64,000 nucleotides of DNA, from assembly GCF_023721715.1 (NCBI RefSeq), contig NZ_JAMDLG010000001.1, positions 2,023,784 through 2,087,783 of the forward strand, written 5' to 3'. The stretch comes from Parasegetibacter sp. NRK P23. Lineage in GTDB: Bacteria; Bacteroidota; Bacteroidia; Chitinophagales; Chitinophagaceae. This document shows positions 41,102 to 50,785 of the stretch, piece by piece (positions within the stretch are counted from its first letter, which is position 1; each line of letters starts with the position of its first letter). The notes beneath the pieces are model-generated. The model was not told the origin of the DNA and did no database searches. It saw nothing but the letters and a program-made list of their open reading frames with translations. The translations under genes were made by a program, and so were the position numbers.

Positions 41102-43231
41102 TTACTTCTTCACCATATCGTTCATCACTTGCACGGCTTCTTCAAGGTAAATGTCTTCACTTAGCAACTTCATCCACTTTTTGTAGTTTTCGAGTTTGTT
41201 TTTGTCGGCGGAAAGGGCTTCCATCACAGAAGCGTGGGCTTCCAGTTCAAGTGGTGTTTTTAGTTTGTTCACACCTTCAATTTCCTTCACTTTCTCGCGG
41301 ATCATTTTTTGTTGCGCCCTGTATTGGGTGAGGTTCAGCGAAGCTGTTTTCTCATCGTTTTTCGCGCCGAGCCATTCCCCGTTTTTACGGATGGTTTCAA
41401 AAGCGGTATGTGCTTTTACGCGCGCTTCACTTTTGGCCTTTAACGCGGCGACATCTACAGGTTGTTTCCAGGTCGTGTAATCGGCTTTGGCAATTTCATC
41501 CCAGGGCAATGCATCCGGATTGTCTTTTTCACGCACTTTAGCGGTTTCCAATACATCAGGAATAACGATATCGGAAGCTACGCCACGGAGTTGGGTAGAA
41601 CCACCGTTGATGCGGTAGAATTTCTGCAATGTGAGTTTTACAGAACCGAGGTCACTGTTGGGATTGAGCATACCGGAACTGAAATCCAGTCCTATATTGC
41701 GTTGAACGGTTCCTTTACCATAGGTGGACGTACTGCCGATGATTACACCGCGCTTATAATCCTGTATCGCCGCGGCGAATATTTCAGAAGCGGAAGCACT
41801 GTATTCATTCACCATTACAGCCAGCGGTCCATCGTACAGAACGGATTTATCTCGATCAGGGAGTACTTTTGGTTTGCCGTCACGGTCTTTTACCTGCACG
41901 ACAGGACCATCGGGGATAAAGTAACCCACGATCTGGATCACATCATACAGGGAGCCGCCACCATTGTTGCGGAGGTCCATTACGATGCCATCTACATTGG
42001 CTTCTTTCAGTTTCACAATCTCTTTCCCTACGTCTACCGCGCTTTTCGCGCCATCGGCTCTTTCAAAATCGGCATAGAAATCTTTGAGGAAAATATAGCC
42101 TATTCTTTTATCGCCTTCTTTTACAACGAGGCTGCGGGCGAAGCCTTCGTCCTGCACAATTTCGTCACGTACCAGGCTCACCACTTTCAGACTGCCTTCT
42201 TTTTTCTTCACGGTAAGTTTCACTTCGGTGCCTTTCGCGCCACGGATCACTTTCACGGCATCCGTAATATCAAAACCAGACAGGTCAACCGGTTCCTGGC
42301 TGCCCTGTCCTACTTTCATGATGATGTCGCCTTCTTCCAGTTCACCGGATTTCCAGGCCGGGCTCCCAGCCACAATGCTGATGATTTTGATGGTACCTTC
42401 CGGCGTTTCCTGCAACTGGGCGCCGATACCGAAGAAACGGCCACTCATTTGTTCATCAAAATACCTTTTATCAACAGGCGGGAAAAAGTTCGTGTGTGGG
42501 TCCATGGTAGAAGAGATGGTATTCACCAGCAGGTTAAAACGTTCTTCTTCCGTGAATTTATTTTTCAGCCTGTCGAACATGTCGTGGATGGTCTTCTTCA
42601 CTTTTTCGCGGGCCTCTGTTTCCAGTTCGGCATCGGTTTTTACCTTAAAGCCTTCGGTACCTTTGTTTTTCTCGCGCAGGTCCAGCAGGTCTGCGTATCG
42701 CTCAAGCGTGAGGTATTTCAGTTTTTTGCGCCAGGCATCTGTTCTTTCAGCGGGTGTAGCCGCATAGTTATTCTTTTCCGGATCCAGCGCGATGGTTTCG
42801 TTGGTGGAGAAATCAAAAGGTTTGGCCAGCAGTCCTTCATAGATGCCGGACACTTCCATCATTCTTTTCTGGTAAACGGCGCTGATGGCGGGAAAGAACT
42901 GCAACGCGCCACCATTGATTTCATCGTCAATCTTCGTCTCGTATTTCTTCAGTTCCTGGATATCGGATGCGAGGAAGATGTTCTTATCGCGGTCCAGGTC
43001 CTCCAGGTATTTTTTAAAGATGACTTTTGAAAAATCGTCGTTGATATTTTTAGGACTGTAATGTCCCTGTGATAACATCTCGCCCAGGTTTCTCAATATC
43101 CTTTCATATTTGGTGGGCGGTGCTCCGTGTGTGCCAAGGGAACGGTAAGCCAGGAAAAGGCCACACACCAACAGCAGTGCAACCACCGGTAAACTCTTTT
43201 TGCTAAACATAGTTTGTACTAATTTATTCAT
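41102..43231 (-). CDS. Carboxy-terminal processing peptidase (Prc/Tsp type, S41)
   Basis: A 709-residue periplasmic serine protease. An N-terminal anchor (LPVVALLLVCGLFLAYRSL) is followed by a Prc-type N-domain, a PDZ domain (about residues 235-335: GIGAQLQETPEGTIKIISIV) and the S41 core. The catalytic Ser is in VNEYSASASEIFAAAIQDY and the Lys in TYGKGTVQRNI. The DUF3340-like C-terminal region completes the Tsp/Prc layout. It trims C-termini of envelope proteins. ATG 43231 (MNKLVQTMFSKKS) is chosen over 43240; a -7-like TATTTTTG at 43238-43245 (minus) would put transcription start close by, so ATG 43210 is also possible. Confidence 0.9.
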   Translation of the reverse strand: MNKLVQTMFSKKSLPVVALLLVCGLFLAYRSLGTHGAPPTKYERILRNLGEMLSQGHYSPKNINDDFSKVIFKKYLEDLDRDKNIFLASDIQELKKYETKIDDEINGGALQFFPAISAVYQKRMMEVSGIYEGLLAKPFDFSTNETIALDPEKNNYAATPAERTDAWRKKLKYLTLERYADLLDLREKNKGTEGFKVKTDAELETEAREKVKKTIHDMFDRLKNKFTEEERFNLLVNTISSTMDPHTNFFPPVDKRYFDEQMSGRFFGIGAQLQETPEGTIKIISIVAGSPAWKSGELEEGDIIMKVGQGSQEPVDLSGFDITDAVKVIRGAKGTEVKLTVKKKEGSLKVVSLVRDEIVQDEGFARSLVVKEGDKRIGYIFLKDFYADFERADGAKSAVDVGKEIVKLKEANVDGIVMDLRNNGGGSLYDVIQIVGYFIPDGPVVQVKDRDGKPKVLPDRDKSVLYDGPLAVMVNEYSASASEIFAAAIQDYKRGVIIGSTSTYGKGTVQRNIGLDFSSGMLNPNSDLGSVKLTLQKFYRINGGSTQLRGVASDIVIPDVLETAKVREKDNPDALPWDEIAKADYTTWKQPVDVAALKAKSEARVKAHTAFETIRKNGEWLGAKNDEKTASLNLTQYRAQQKMIREKVKEIEGVNKLKTPLELEAHASVMEALSADKNKLENYKKWMKLLSEDIYLEEAVQVMNDMVKK

Positions 43232-43301
43232 GCCTGTCAAAAATAACGAATTAATAAAGGGTTTCTTGTTAATGCTTTGCTTAATAATCTTTTGAAATTT
43301 A

Positions 43302-43332
43302 TTTTGTTGATTTTGAATATTTACTATTTTTG
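43302..43332 (+). promoter_or_regulatory. Promoter of tRNA-His
   Basis: TTTTG (43302-43306), an 18-nt spacer and TATTTTTG (43325-43332). The tRNA 5' end lies 12 nt past the -7 element, which fits transcription start just before the mature end. Confidence 0.75.
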
Positions 43333-43344
43333 CAGCCTGTTTAC

Positions 43345-43419
43345 GGAGGGCGTAGCTCAGTTGGTTAGAGCGTCAGTTTGTGGCACTGAAGGCCGTGGGT
43401 TCGAAACCCATCGTCCTCC
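43345..43419 (+). tRNA. tRNA-His (anticodon GTG)
   Basis: A 75-nt cloverleaf. GGAGGGCG at the 5' end pairs with CGTCCTCC over eight positions, i.e. the extra G(-1):C73 pair that marks tRNA-His is encoded. Anticodon stem TCAGT/ACTGA, loop TTGTGGC with anticodon GTG; T-arm GTGGGTTCGAAACCCAT. No CCA is encoded. It has its own promoter and terminator. Confidence 0.95.
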
Positions 43420-43423
43420 CCGG

Positions 43424-43466
43424 AAAGAGAGCTGTAATATTACAAGTATTACGGCTCTTTGTTTTT
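43424..43466 (+). terminator. Terminator of tRNA-His
   Basis: AAAGAG (43424-43429) pairs with CTCTTT (43455-43460) and GTAATA (43434-43439) with TATTAC (43447-43452), separated by an internal loop; TTTTT follows at 43462-43466. Confidence 0.6.
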
Positions 43467-43539
43467 AAACAATCGCTTGTTGCGCATTTTTCCCATCACG
43501 GTTATTGCATTTATAAAGAAATTGTAACCCAGGTTTGAC

Positions 43540-44130
43540 ATGATCTACTTACTTCCCATTATCGCGGCGTTCACCGGCTGGATCACCAATAAGATCGCTA
43601 TTAAATTATTGTTCCATCCCCGGGTGCCTGTCCGGTTCATGGGGATGACCATCCAGGGTGTTTTTCCGAAACGACAACAACAGTTCGCGGAAAAACTGGG
43701 GAAACTGGTGAGCAGGGAGTTGCTTTCTTTTGATGATATTAAACAGAAGATAGCCCGTCCGGAGAACGTACACAAAGTAATGCCCCTGGTTGAAAAGCAC
43801 ATCGACCATTTCCTCCAGGTGAAGTTGGGCGAAAAGATGCCCATTGTTCGGGCATTTGTGGGAGAAAGCACGCTGAACCAGATGAAGTCCATCCTGATGG
43901 AAGAACTGGAGGCGCTGTTCCCCGCCCTGATGGAAGATTACATGCACCAGGTGAAAACCGACCTCGACCTGGAACAGATCGTGACCCGCAAGATCGCCGC
44001 TTTCTCCACCGATAAGCTGGAAGCCATATTGATGCAGATCATGTCGAAAGAATTCGTCTTCATCGAAGTGATCGGGGCGGTGCTGGGTTTCATCATCGGA
44101 TTGATCCAACTGGGCCTCACATTCCTCTGA
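43540..44130 (+). CDS. DUF445 family membrane protein
   Basis: A 196-residue protein of the DUF445 family. The N-terminal membrane segment YLLPIIAAFTGWITNKIAIKLLF holds the family signature GWITNKIAIKLLFHP; a helical cytoplasmic or periplasmic part (residues 45-165) and a C-terminal membrane segment (FIEVIGAVLGFIIGLIQLGLTF) follow. This is the short form of a family whose longer members have two such halves. Function is unknown. It stands alone between tRNA-His and the receptor gene. Confidence 0.87.
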   Translation: MIYLLPIIAAFTGWITNKIAIKLLFHPRVPVRFMGMTIQGVFPKRQQQFAEKLGKLVSRELLSFDDIKQKIARPENVHKVMPLVEKHIDHFLQVKLGEKMPIVRAFVGESTLNQMKSILMEELEALFPALMEDYMHQVKTDLDLEQIVTRKIAAFSTDKLEAILMQIMSKEFVFIEVIGAVLGFIIGLIQLGLTFL

Positions 44131-44266
44131 TTCAGCGCTTTTTTCTTAGTCTTTCTGCCAGTTTCGCAAGATTTTTCTTTGTGCGGCGTCTTATTCACCA
44201 TTCATCCAAATTATGGGCTATGGATGGTTGGATTATCAGATATTTGCGCCCACTTAACACAAACAC

Positions 44267-46876
44267 ATGAGAAGGATCGTACTGCTTTTCGCACTAATCA
44301 CTGCTTTTCAATCAATTGTTACCGCTCAACCTCCCGCAGGCATGCGCCCCGGCGCCGGAAACGCCCAGATGAATATTGGTCGTTTTTATGGTAAGATTGT
44401 GGATGCCACTACAGGAAAACCTGTTGACGCCGCATCCGTGCAGCTTTTACAAAACCGTTTTGATTCCGTTTCAAAATCAAGAAAAGATGTTGTGGTGGGC
44501 GGTCAGCTTACCAGGGCCAATGGTGATTTCAGCCTGGAGAACCTCTCTCCCATGGGCAATTACAAGTTGGTGGTAACCGCCATCGGTTATAAAACAGTGG
44601 ATCAGAAAGTGGCTTTCGAATTTAAACCCGGTGGTAACGCCCAGCAAATGATGGGCGCACTGGATAAGGACCTTGGCAATATCAAACTGGAGTCTGAAGC
44701 CAAAGTGCTGGAAGGCGTTACCGTAACAGCCTCCAAACCCACCCTGGAAATGGCGATTGACCGGAAAGTATTCAATGTGGAAAAGAACCTCATGAGTACC
44801 GGGGGAACCGCGGAAGATGTATTGCGTACCGTGCCTTCCGTAGCCGTGGACATTGATGGTAACGTGACAATGCGCAACACGGCCCCCCAGATATTTGTAG
44901 ACGGAAGGCCTTCCACGCTGACCATCGACCAGATTCCCGCCGACGCGATCCAGAGCATAGAACTCATCACCAACCCCTCAGCAAAGTATGACGCATCCGG
45001 CGGTATGGCCGGTATCATTAATATTGTGATGAAGAAAAACCGCCGTATCGGTTACAACGGAAGTGTACGTGCGGGTGTCGACAAACGCGGCCGGTTGAAC
45101 GGAGGTGCGGACATCAACGTGCGCCAGGGAAAAGTAAACGTGTTCGCCAGCGGCAACATCAACCAGCGTAAGTCCATCAGCGAAGGAACAACGGATCGAA
45201 TGGAATACACCGCCAAGGGGAATAAAAGAATCGATCAAACGAACGATTCCGAAAACAAAGGCACCTTCGCCATGGGCCGCTTCGGTATTGATTATTTCCT
45301 GGACAACAGGAACACACTTACCTACACGCAATCGCTGATGCGCGGCAGTTTTAAATCTTCTGACGTACAAACCACCACCAACCGCTTCCTCGCAGGGCAG
45401 GATTTTGATTATATAGGTCAGCGGAACGGCCTCTCCGACCGCACCTTCAACAACCTTGGTTCATCGCTGGCATACAAACACCTTTTCGCCAAACCCGGCA
45501 AAGAAATTACTGCCGACCTGAACTACAACAGAAGCAAAAACGACAACAACGGCGATTTCATCACGAAGTTCTATAACCTGAACATGCAGCCCTTCGGCAC
45601 CAAACCAGATGCCATGCAGCGCCAGATGGGCGAAGGGGAAAACGGGTTCTTTACGGCGCAGACCGATTTCGTGAACCCTTTCTCCGATAAAATGAAACTG
45701 GAAATGGGCGCCCGTATCGCCATCCGCGATTTTACTTCAGTGAACAACAACTATATTTTCAACCAGTCTACGGGCAACTACGAATTGCAGGCGGCCGCCA
45801 GCAACCAGTACGAGTTCAACGATAAAGTGTATGCCGCTTACGCCAGCTTCTCCAACCAATACAGGAAACTCGGTTACCAGATTGGCTTAAGGGCAGAAAG
45901 CTCCGACTATACCGGTCTGTTGATTGACCAGAACCAGGAGTTCAATACGAAGTACCCGATCAGCTTGTTCCCAAGTGCCTTCTTTACCTACAAACTTTCT
46001 GAAACGCAGGATATTCAACTGAACTATACCCGTCGTGTAAACAGGCCCAGTTTCTTCCAACTGATTCCTTTCACTGATTATGTGGATTCGCTCAACATCA
46101 GCCGTGGCAACCCCGCGCTGAAACCGGAGTTCACGCATTCTATGGAACTTTCTTACCAGAAAACATTCAGCCGCAGCCATAATTTACTCGGATCGGTGTA
46201 CTATAAGAATACCACTGACCTGCTCTCCCGCTACCAGTTCACGGAGTACTCCGACCTGGTGGGCGATTCAGTGATCATCAACTCTTACCAGAACGCGAGT
46301 GAAAGTTATTCTTATGGCATGGAACTTACTTCCCGCAACGCATTCACCAAATGGCTGGAAGTAACCTCCAACCTCAACCTGTACAATTCCATCATCGACG
46401 GTAGTAATATTGAAAAGGGATTGCGGAACGAACAATTCTCTTACTACGCGAAGTTGAACACCAACTTCAAGTTGCCTTCCAATTACAGTATTCAACTTAC
46501 AGGCGAATACCAATCGAAGACGGCGATCCCCGTAAATACCGGCGGACGTGGTGGCGGTGGCGGATGGATGGGGCCACAGGCTTCCACCACACAAGGTTAT
46601 ATTCGTCCCAACTATGGACTGGACATCGCGTTCAAGAAAGATTTCCTGAAGAACAACGCGGCTTCCGTAACACTTACTTTCTCAGATATCCTGAGAACGC
46701 GCTTGTACGACGCATATTCAGTTTCCAGCTCATTTGAGCAGAATACGAACCGCCGACGCGACCCACAGTTCGTACGCCTGAACTTCAGCTACCGCTTCGG
46801 GAAATTCGACGCGAGCCTGTTCAAGCGTAAGAACAACAGAGGTGGCATGGATGGTATGCAGGATGTGCAGATGTAA
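44267..46876 (+). CDS. TonB-dependent receptor-like outer membrane protein
   Basis: An 869-residue outer-membrane protein. After a signal peptide (IVLLFALITAFQSIVTAQ) comes a carboxypeptidase-regulatory-like domain (GKIVDATTGKPVDAASVQLL, about 43-135), a plug domain (TASKPTLEMAIDRKVFNVEK ... DVLRTVPSVAVDIDGNVTM ... IQSIELITNPSAKYDASG, about 150-250), and a beta-barrel of the OMP_b-brl_3 type to the C-terminus. A Gly-rich loop (GGRGGGGGWMGP) lies near residue 760. No SusD partner follows, so glycan uptake of the SusCD type is not indicated; siderophore, peptide or other import is possible. The tail is unusually rich in Met, Gly and Asp. Confidence 0.88.
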   Translation: MRRIVLLFALITAFQSIVTAQPPAGMRPGAGNAQMNIGRFYGKIVDATTGKPVDAASVQLLQNRFDSVSKSRKDVVVGGQLTRANGDFSLENLSPMGNYKLVVTAIGYKTVDQKVAFEFKPGGNAQQMMGALDKDLGNIKLESEAKVLEGVTVTASKPTLEMAIDRKVFNVEKNLMSTGGTAEDVLRTVPSVAVDIDGNVTMRNTAPQIFVDGRPSTLTIDQIPADAIQSIELITNPSAKYDASGGMAGIINIVMKKNRRIGYNGSVRAGVDKRGRLNGGADINVRQGKVNVFASGNINQRKSISEGTTDRMEYTAKGNKRIDQTNDSENKGTFAMGRFGIDYFLDNRNTLTYTQSLMRGSFKSSDVQTTTNRFLAGQDFDYIGQRNGLSDRTFNNLGSSLAYKHLFAKPGKEITADLNYNRSKNDNNGDFITKFYNLNMQPFGTKPDAMQRQMGEGENGFFTAQTDFVNPFSDKMKLEMGARIAIRDFTSVNNNYIFNQSTGNYELQAAASNQYEFNDKVYAAYASFSNQYRKLGYQIGLRAESSDYTGLLIDQNQEFNTKYPISLFPSAFFTYKLSETQDIQLNYTRRVNRPSFFQLIPFTDYVDSLNISRGNPALKPEFTHSMELSYQKTFSRSHNLLGSVYYKNTTDLLSRYQFTEYSDLVGDSVIINSYQNASESYSYGMELTSRNAFTKWLEVTSNLNLYNSIIDGSNIEKGLRNEQFSYYAKLNTNFKLPSNYSIQLTGEYQSKTAIPVNTGGRGGGGGWMGPQASTTQGYIRPNYGLDIAFKKDFLKNNAASVTLTFSDILRTRLYDAYSVSSSFEQNTNRRRDPQFVRLNFSYRFGKFDASLFKRKNNRGGMDGMQDVQM

Positions 46877-46877
46877 T

Positions 46878-47534
46878 TTAAACTTCCTTCCCGGTTAACA
46901 TGGGAACAAAAGAGAAGCGGTCGAACGTTTCTTTGATAATGGAGCCATCGGCTTGTTTGGTGAGGCGCAGCATACGTTGTGCCTCACCTTCGTTTAGGGG
47001 AATCACCATTTGTCCGCCCACGGCCAGTTGATCGATCAGCTTCTGTGGTATTTCCGGCGCAGCCGCGGTGATAATCACTTTGTCGAAAGGCGCATAGGTA
47101 GGAAGCCCTTCGAAGCCATCGCCGTAAAAAAACTTAAGCCAGCGGTATTTTTTGGGATAGGCGAAAGTCCTGATCTCATAAAACAATTGCTTTTGCCTTT
47201 CTATCGTATACACACGCGCACCCATTTCGGCCAGTACACAGGCCTGGTAAGCGCTGCCGGTACCAATTTCCAGCACCTTGTCCATGGGTTTCACGTTCAG
47301 CAATTGCGACTGGTACGCCACCGTGTAAGGTTGTGAAATGGTTTGTCCCACGGAAATGGGAAAGGCTTTGTCTTCATAAGCTACTTCAAGAAAAGCCGAT
47401 TCCAAAAAGAAGTGACGGGGGATATTGTTCATCGCCTCCAACACGTTTTCGTCTGTAATGCCTTTTTCGCGGATCTGATCCATCAGTTTTTTCCGCATAC
47501 CCTTGTGTCTGTAATCGTCGAGTGTTGGTTTCAT
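46878..47534 (-). CDS. pcm: Protein-L-isoaspartate O-methyltransferase
   Basis: A 218-residue SAM-dependent repair methyltransferase acting on isoaspartyl residues. Motif I is VLEIGTGSAYQACVLAEMGA, the family-specific VGQTISQPYTVAYQ precedes it and FDKVIITAAAPEIPQKLIDQL follows. The first ATG is used. A perfect -7 element TACCTTTG lies at 47588-47595 (minus strand). The stop is one base from the convergent receptor gene's stop, so there is no room for a separate terminator between them. Confidence 0.93.
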   Translation of the reverse strand: MKPTLDDYRHKGMRKKLMDQIREKGITDENVLEAMNNIPRHFFLESAFLEVAYEDKAFPISVGQTISQPYTVAYQSQLLNVKPMDKVLEIGTGSAYQACVLAEMGARVYTIERQKQLFYEIRTFAYPKKYRWLKFFYGDGFEGLPTYAPFDKVIITAAAPEIPQKLIDQLAVGGQMVIPLNEGEAQRMLRLTKQADGSIIKETFDRFSFVPMLTGKEV

Positions 47535-47602
47535 CTATGTTGCTGAATTAGAAGCAGTGCTGTTCGCTTTAGGAAGAATGTGCAGCGCAAAGGTAGAAAA
47601 AG

Positions 47603-47635
47603 TTTGAGGGAGTACTTTCACCCGCCTTATATTTG
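47603..47635 (+). promoter_or_regulatory. Candidate promoter for the deoxynucleoside kinase gene
   Basis: TTTG (47603-47606), a 21-nt spacer and TATATTTG (47628-47635), a perfect -7 element. The expected start of transcription near 47642 makes the mRNA nearly leaderless for an ATG at 47648 and excludes the TTG at 47633. Confidence 0.5.
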
Positions 47636-47647
47636 CCAACTACGCGC

Positions 47648-48280
47648 ATGAAATACAATTTTGTTACCATCGAAGGCAATATAGGAGCAGGGAAAACCAC
47701 GCTTTCCCACCTGCTCGCAAAAAAGTTTCAGGCCCGCCTGGTATTAGAGGAATTCGCGGACAACCCTTTCCTGCCGAGGTTCTATGAGAATCCACAGCAA
47801 TATGCCTTTCCCCTTGAGTTGTTCTTTATGGCGGAACGGTACAAGCAACTGAAGGAAATGGTGCACAGCAAGGATCTGTTCAATACCATTACCATATCGG
47901 ATTACCTGTTCACCAAATGCCTGTTGTTCGCGAAGGTGAACCTCCCGGAAGAAGAATACCGGCTTTACCAGAAGCTGTTCGAGATCATCCACCAGCAGAT
48001 CATTCAACCCGATTTACTGATTTACCTGCATGCCCCGGTCAAAAAACTGAAAGAGAACATCCGGAAAAGGAACAGGCCCTACGAACAGGGTATCCAGGAC
48101 GAATACCTGTTCAGCTTACAGGAAACGTACACGCATTATATCAAGCAACACAACATCAAAACGATATTCATCGACTGCAGCAATGCAGATTTCCTGGGCA
48201 ACGAAAAACACCTCCAGGTGGTGCTGGACGCACTGGAAAAGGACCTGGATCACGGGCAGCATTATTTTACATTGCCCTGA
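47648..48280 (+). CDS. Deoxynucleoside kinase
   Basis: A 210-residue P-loop kinase of the deoxynucleoside (deoxyadenosine/deoxyguanosine-type) kinase family, salvaging deoxynucleosides for dNTP synthesis. Walker A is IEGNIGAGKTTLSHLLA; VLEEFADNPFLPRFY, the ISDYLFTKCLLFA segment, and the lid KRNRPYEQGIQDEYL (RxRxxE-like) follow. Substrate preference cannot be read. ATG 47648 is favoured over TTG 47633 because the TTG overlaps the -7 promoter element. The next gene, accD, follows 77 nt downstream. Confidence 0.88.
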   Translation: MKYNFVTIEGNIGAGKTTLSHLLAKKFQARLVLEEFADNPFLPRFYENPQQYAFPLELFFMAERYKQLKEMVHSKDLFNTITISDYLFTKCLLFAKVNLPEEEYRLYQKLFEIIHQQIIQPDLLIYLHAPVKKLKENIRKRNRPYEQGIQDEYLFSLQETYTHYIKQHNIKTIFIDCSNADFLGNEKHLQVVLDALEKDLDHGQHYFTLP

Positions 48281-48357
48281 TTTTCACAAAATTCCCTATC
48301 TTGCCCCCTGTTTTGAATAAAATTTTTGAATCGCCGAAGTAACTGAAAAAACTGAGC

Positions 48358-49263
48358 ATGACACACGAAGACGATTTTGAATCCAGTCTGGCCGGAGATG
48401 CCGGGCAGCCCGACCAAAAAGCGAGCTGGTTTAAAAGGATCAAAAAGGGCATTCTTACTTCTACTTCAGAAAAAAAAGAGACCCCCGAAGGGCTTTGGAG
48501 CAAATGCCCCGAATGTAATTATATATGTACGGCCAACGAATTGAAAGAGAATGTATATGTATGCCCCAAATGCAACCACCACCACCGGGTGGGCAGTACG
48601 GAATACTATGATTTCCTGTTCGATAATGGCGAATACACTGAATTATTCGGCAACATCCTTTCAAAAGACAAGCTCGGTTTCGTGGACCTGAAGCCTTATA
48701 AGAAAAGGCTGGAGGACATCTGGGCCAAAACCGACCTGAAAGACTCCATGCGCGTGGCCACCGGTAAAATGGAGGGCGAAGATATTGTGATCGCCTGTAT
48801 GGATTTCGAATTCATCGGCGGCTCACTGGGTTCCGTAATGGGAGAAAAATTCGCCCGTGCGGTGGATTACGCCATCCAGCACAAAATGCCTTATATGGTG
48901 ATTTCCAAATCAGGCGGCGCCAGGATGATGGAAAGCGCCTTCTCCCTGATGCAACTGGCCAAGACCTCCGGAAAACTTTCACAGCTTTCCGATGCAGGAC
49001 TTCCTTATATCTCCTTGCTCACCGATCCCACTTTCGGCGGTATCTCCGCTTCCTTTGGGATGCTGGGCGATATCAACATTGCGGAACCAGGGGCGCTCAT
49101 CGGCTTCGCGGGTCCCAGGGTAATTAAAGAAACCATCAAAAAGGACCTTCCACCCGGATTCCAACGCAGTGAATTCCTCCTGGAACACGGGTTCCTCGAT
49201 TTTATTGTAGACAGAAAAGAAATGAGGCAGAAGCTGGCGCAGATGATCCGGCATTTTAAATAG
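48358..49263 (+). CDS. accD: Acetyl-CoA carboxylase carboxyltransferase subunit beta
   Basis: A 301-residue AccD, half of the carboxyltransferase that makes malonyl-CoA. The N-terminal zinc finger (CPECNYIC at about 44-51; CPKCNHHH at about 65) and the carboxyltransferase core ([69 protein letters not shown]) are complete. accA is not nearby. smpB starts 5 nt after the stop, so the two are probably cotranscribed. Confidence 0.95.
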   Translation: MTHEDDFESSLAGDAGQPDQKASWFKRIKKGILTSTSEKKETPEGLWSKCPECNYICTANELKENVYVCPKCNHHHRVGSTEYYDFLFDNGEYTELFGNILSKDKLGFVDLKPYKKRLEDIWAKTDLKDSMRVATGKMEGEDIVIACMDFEFIGGSLGSVMGEKFARAVDYAIQHKMPYMVISKSGGARMMESAFSLMQLAKTSGKLSQLSDAGLPYISLLTDPTFGGISASFGMLGDINIAEPGALIGFAGPRVIKETIKKDLPPGFQRSEFLLEHGFLDFIVDRKEMRQKLAQMIRHFK

Positions 49264-49268
49264 AACCA

Positions 49269-49703
49269 GTGGCAGACATCAGGAACAAATCGGCTCGCTT
49301 TGAATTCTTCATCGACGATACTTACACAGCGGGCATGGTACTTACGGGCACGGAAGTGAAATCGTTGCGGGCGGGAAAAGCCAGCTTCAACGACTCGTTC
49401 TGTATTATCCATAAAGGCGAATTGTTCCTGAAGAGCTTCCACATCTCTCCTTATGCCTTCGGCACCTACAATAACCACGATCCCCTTCGCGACCGGAAAC
49501 TGCTCCTCAATAAAAAGGAACTCCGGAAAATCGAAAGTAAACTCAAAGAGAAAGGGTATACCGTTGTGCCCCTCAGGGTTTTCTTTAACGAGAAAGGGTT
49601 TGTGAAAATCGAAATAGGTTTGGGTAAAGGAAAGAAACTCCACGACAAACGGGAATCCATTAAAGAACGGGACACGGAACGCGAATTAAGGAGGTATAAA
49701 TAA
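49269..49703 (+). CDS. smpB: SsrA-binding protein SmpB
   Basis: A 144-residue tmRNA-binding protein for trans-translation rescue of stalled ribosomes. NKSARFEFFIDDTYTAGMVL, TGTEVKSLRAGKASFNDSF and the C-terminal basic tail GKGKKLHDKRESIKERD are diagnostic. The start is GTG at 49269, 5 nt after the accD stop, with no ATG in frame near it. No tmRNA gene is visible in the window. Confidence 0.95.
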   Translation: MADIRNKSARFEFFIDDTYTAGMVLTGTEVKSLRAGKASFNDSFCIIHKGELFLKSFHISPYAFGTYNNHDPLRDRKLLLNKKELRKIESKLKEKGYTVVPLRVFFNEKGFVKIEIGLGKGKKLHDKRESIKERDTERELRRYK

Positions 49704-49834
49704 TTTTGGATGATATATTTTGAATGATGGTTTGCAGCTTTGCCTGAATCCACGTTCAAAATTCTAATTCATCATTTAACATGCTTCTCTGGCCCCTTTT
49801 TTGCGCATTCCCCTACAATTCATAACTTTCCCGT

Positions 49835-50785
49835 ATGCACAAAATCACCCTTTTAACTTTATTCTCCTTCCTTTATACTATTTCTTTCGCTCAAACCGTA
49901 ACCGGCAGTTGGTATGGAAAAGCTTCGGTGCGCCTGGGTAGTGATGGCAGTAATAACTATTTAACTGAATTGCAGATACGCCAGAAAGGCGATGAAGTGG
50001 AAGGCGTACTCGGTTACTACTTTCGCGACCAGTACCAGAGCATGTTTGTGCGCGGAAAGTACGATAGCAAAACAAGGGAAATGGTGATCAGGAACATCCC
50101 GATGATGTATTTCCGTTCCACCGCCAGTTTCACCATCGATTGCTTCATGAACCTGAGCCTGGTGCTCAACAGTTCTCAGGTGGGAAAAAGTTTGAAAGGA
50201 CATTTCTTCAGCCTGGAAGAATACAAGAACACCTGTGGAGACCTCTTCGTCAGCTTCACCTTAGATCCAACGGATTATAGTCACGACAGTACATTTAAAG
50301 CGGGCTTTTCCACCACCAAAGTTTGGCGCCCTCAAGTGGAAGACGTTGTTATCTCGTCCAATCCCATTAAAAAAGATTCCATTAAAGTGGTGACTTCGAT
50401 GCCTGTTCCCACAGAGAACTCGTTGAAGGAACTTTTTGATAAACGCAGAAGTATTATTGCCGATAATATTTATGTTGAAAGTGACTCTATCCGCGTGAGC
50501 CTCTATGATAACGGAGAAGTGGACGGCGACAGTGTTTCCGTTTTTTTCAACAATACGCCGGTGATCATGAAGCAATCACTTACCGCGAAGGCGCTCACGG
50601 TTTACGTGGCGTTGGATACCACGAAAGAGGTGAATGAGATCAGTATGTTCGCGGAGAATCTAGGGAAGTATCCGCCAAATACTGCGTTGATGGTGGTTTC
50701 AGATGGGGTGCGGAATTACGAGGTGTTTATGTCGAGTTCGCTGAGTCAGAATTCGGTGTTGCGGATAAGGCGGAAGAAGAAGTAA
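49835..50785 (+). CDS. Exported hypothetical protein
   Basis: A 316-residue secreted protein (signal peptide MHKITLLTLFSFLYTISFAQ). The N-terminal half (residues 25-150) has a repeated beta pattern (GSWYGKASVRLGSDG; YLTELQIRQKGDEVEGVLGYYF) of a lipocalin/avidin-like barrel; the C-terminal half (about 215-310) reads like a beta-sandwich (NIYVESDSIRVSLYDNGEVDGDSVSVFF, split by one turn). I do not recognise a named family. A TTTTTTG-N19-TAACTTTC promoter-like pair lies at about 49797-49829. Its stop codon touches the nested repeat element. Confidence 0.7.
   Translation: MHKITLLTLFSFLYTISFAQTVTGSWYGKASVRLGSDGSNNYLTELQIRQKGDEVEGVLGYYFRDQYQSMFVRGKYDSKTREMVIRNIPMMYFRSTASFTIDCFMNLSLVLNSSQVGKSLKGHFFSLEEYKNTCGDLFVSFTLDPTDYSHDSTFKAGFSTTKVWRPQVEDVVISSNPIKKDSIKVVTSMPVPTENSLKELFDKRRSIIADNIYVESDSIRVSLYDNGEVDGDSVSVFFNNTPVIMKQSLTAKALTVYVALDTTKEVNEISMFAENLGKYPPNTALMVVSDGVRNYEVFMSSSLSQNSVLRIRRKKK

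Noticed and set aside
41462-43030. Plus-strand open frame of 522 codons
   Set aside because: Antisense of the Prc protease gene, whose motifs are complete on the minus strand.
43277-43468. Plus-strand open frame of 63 codons
   Set aside because: It reads through the tRNA-His gene.
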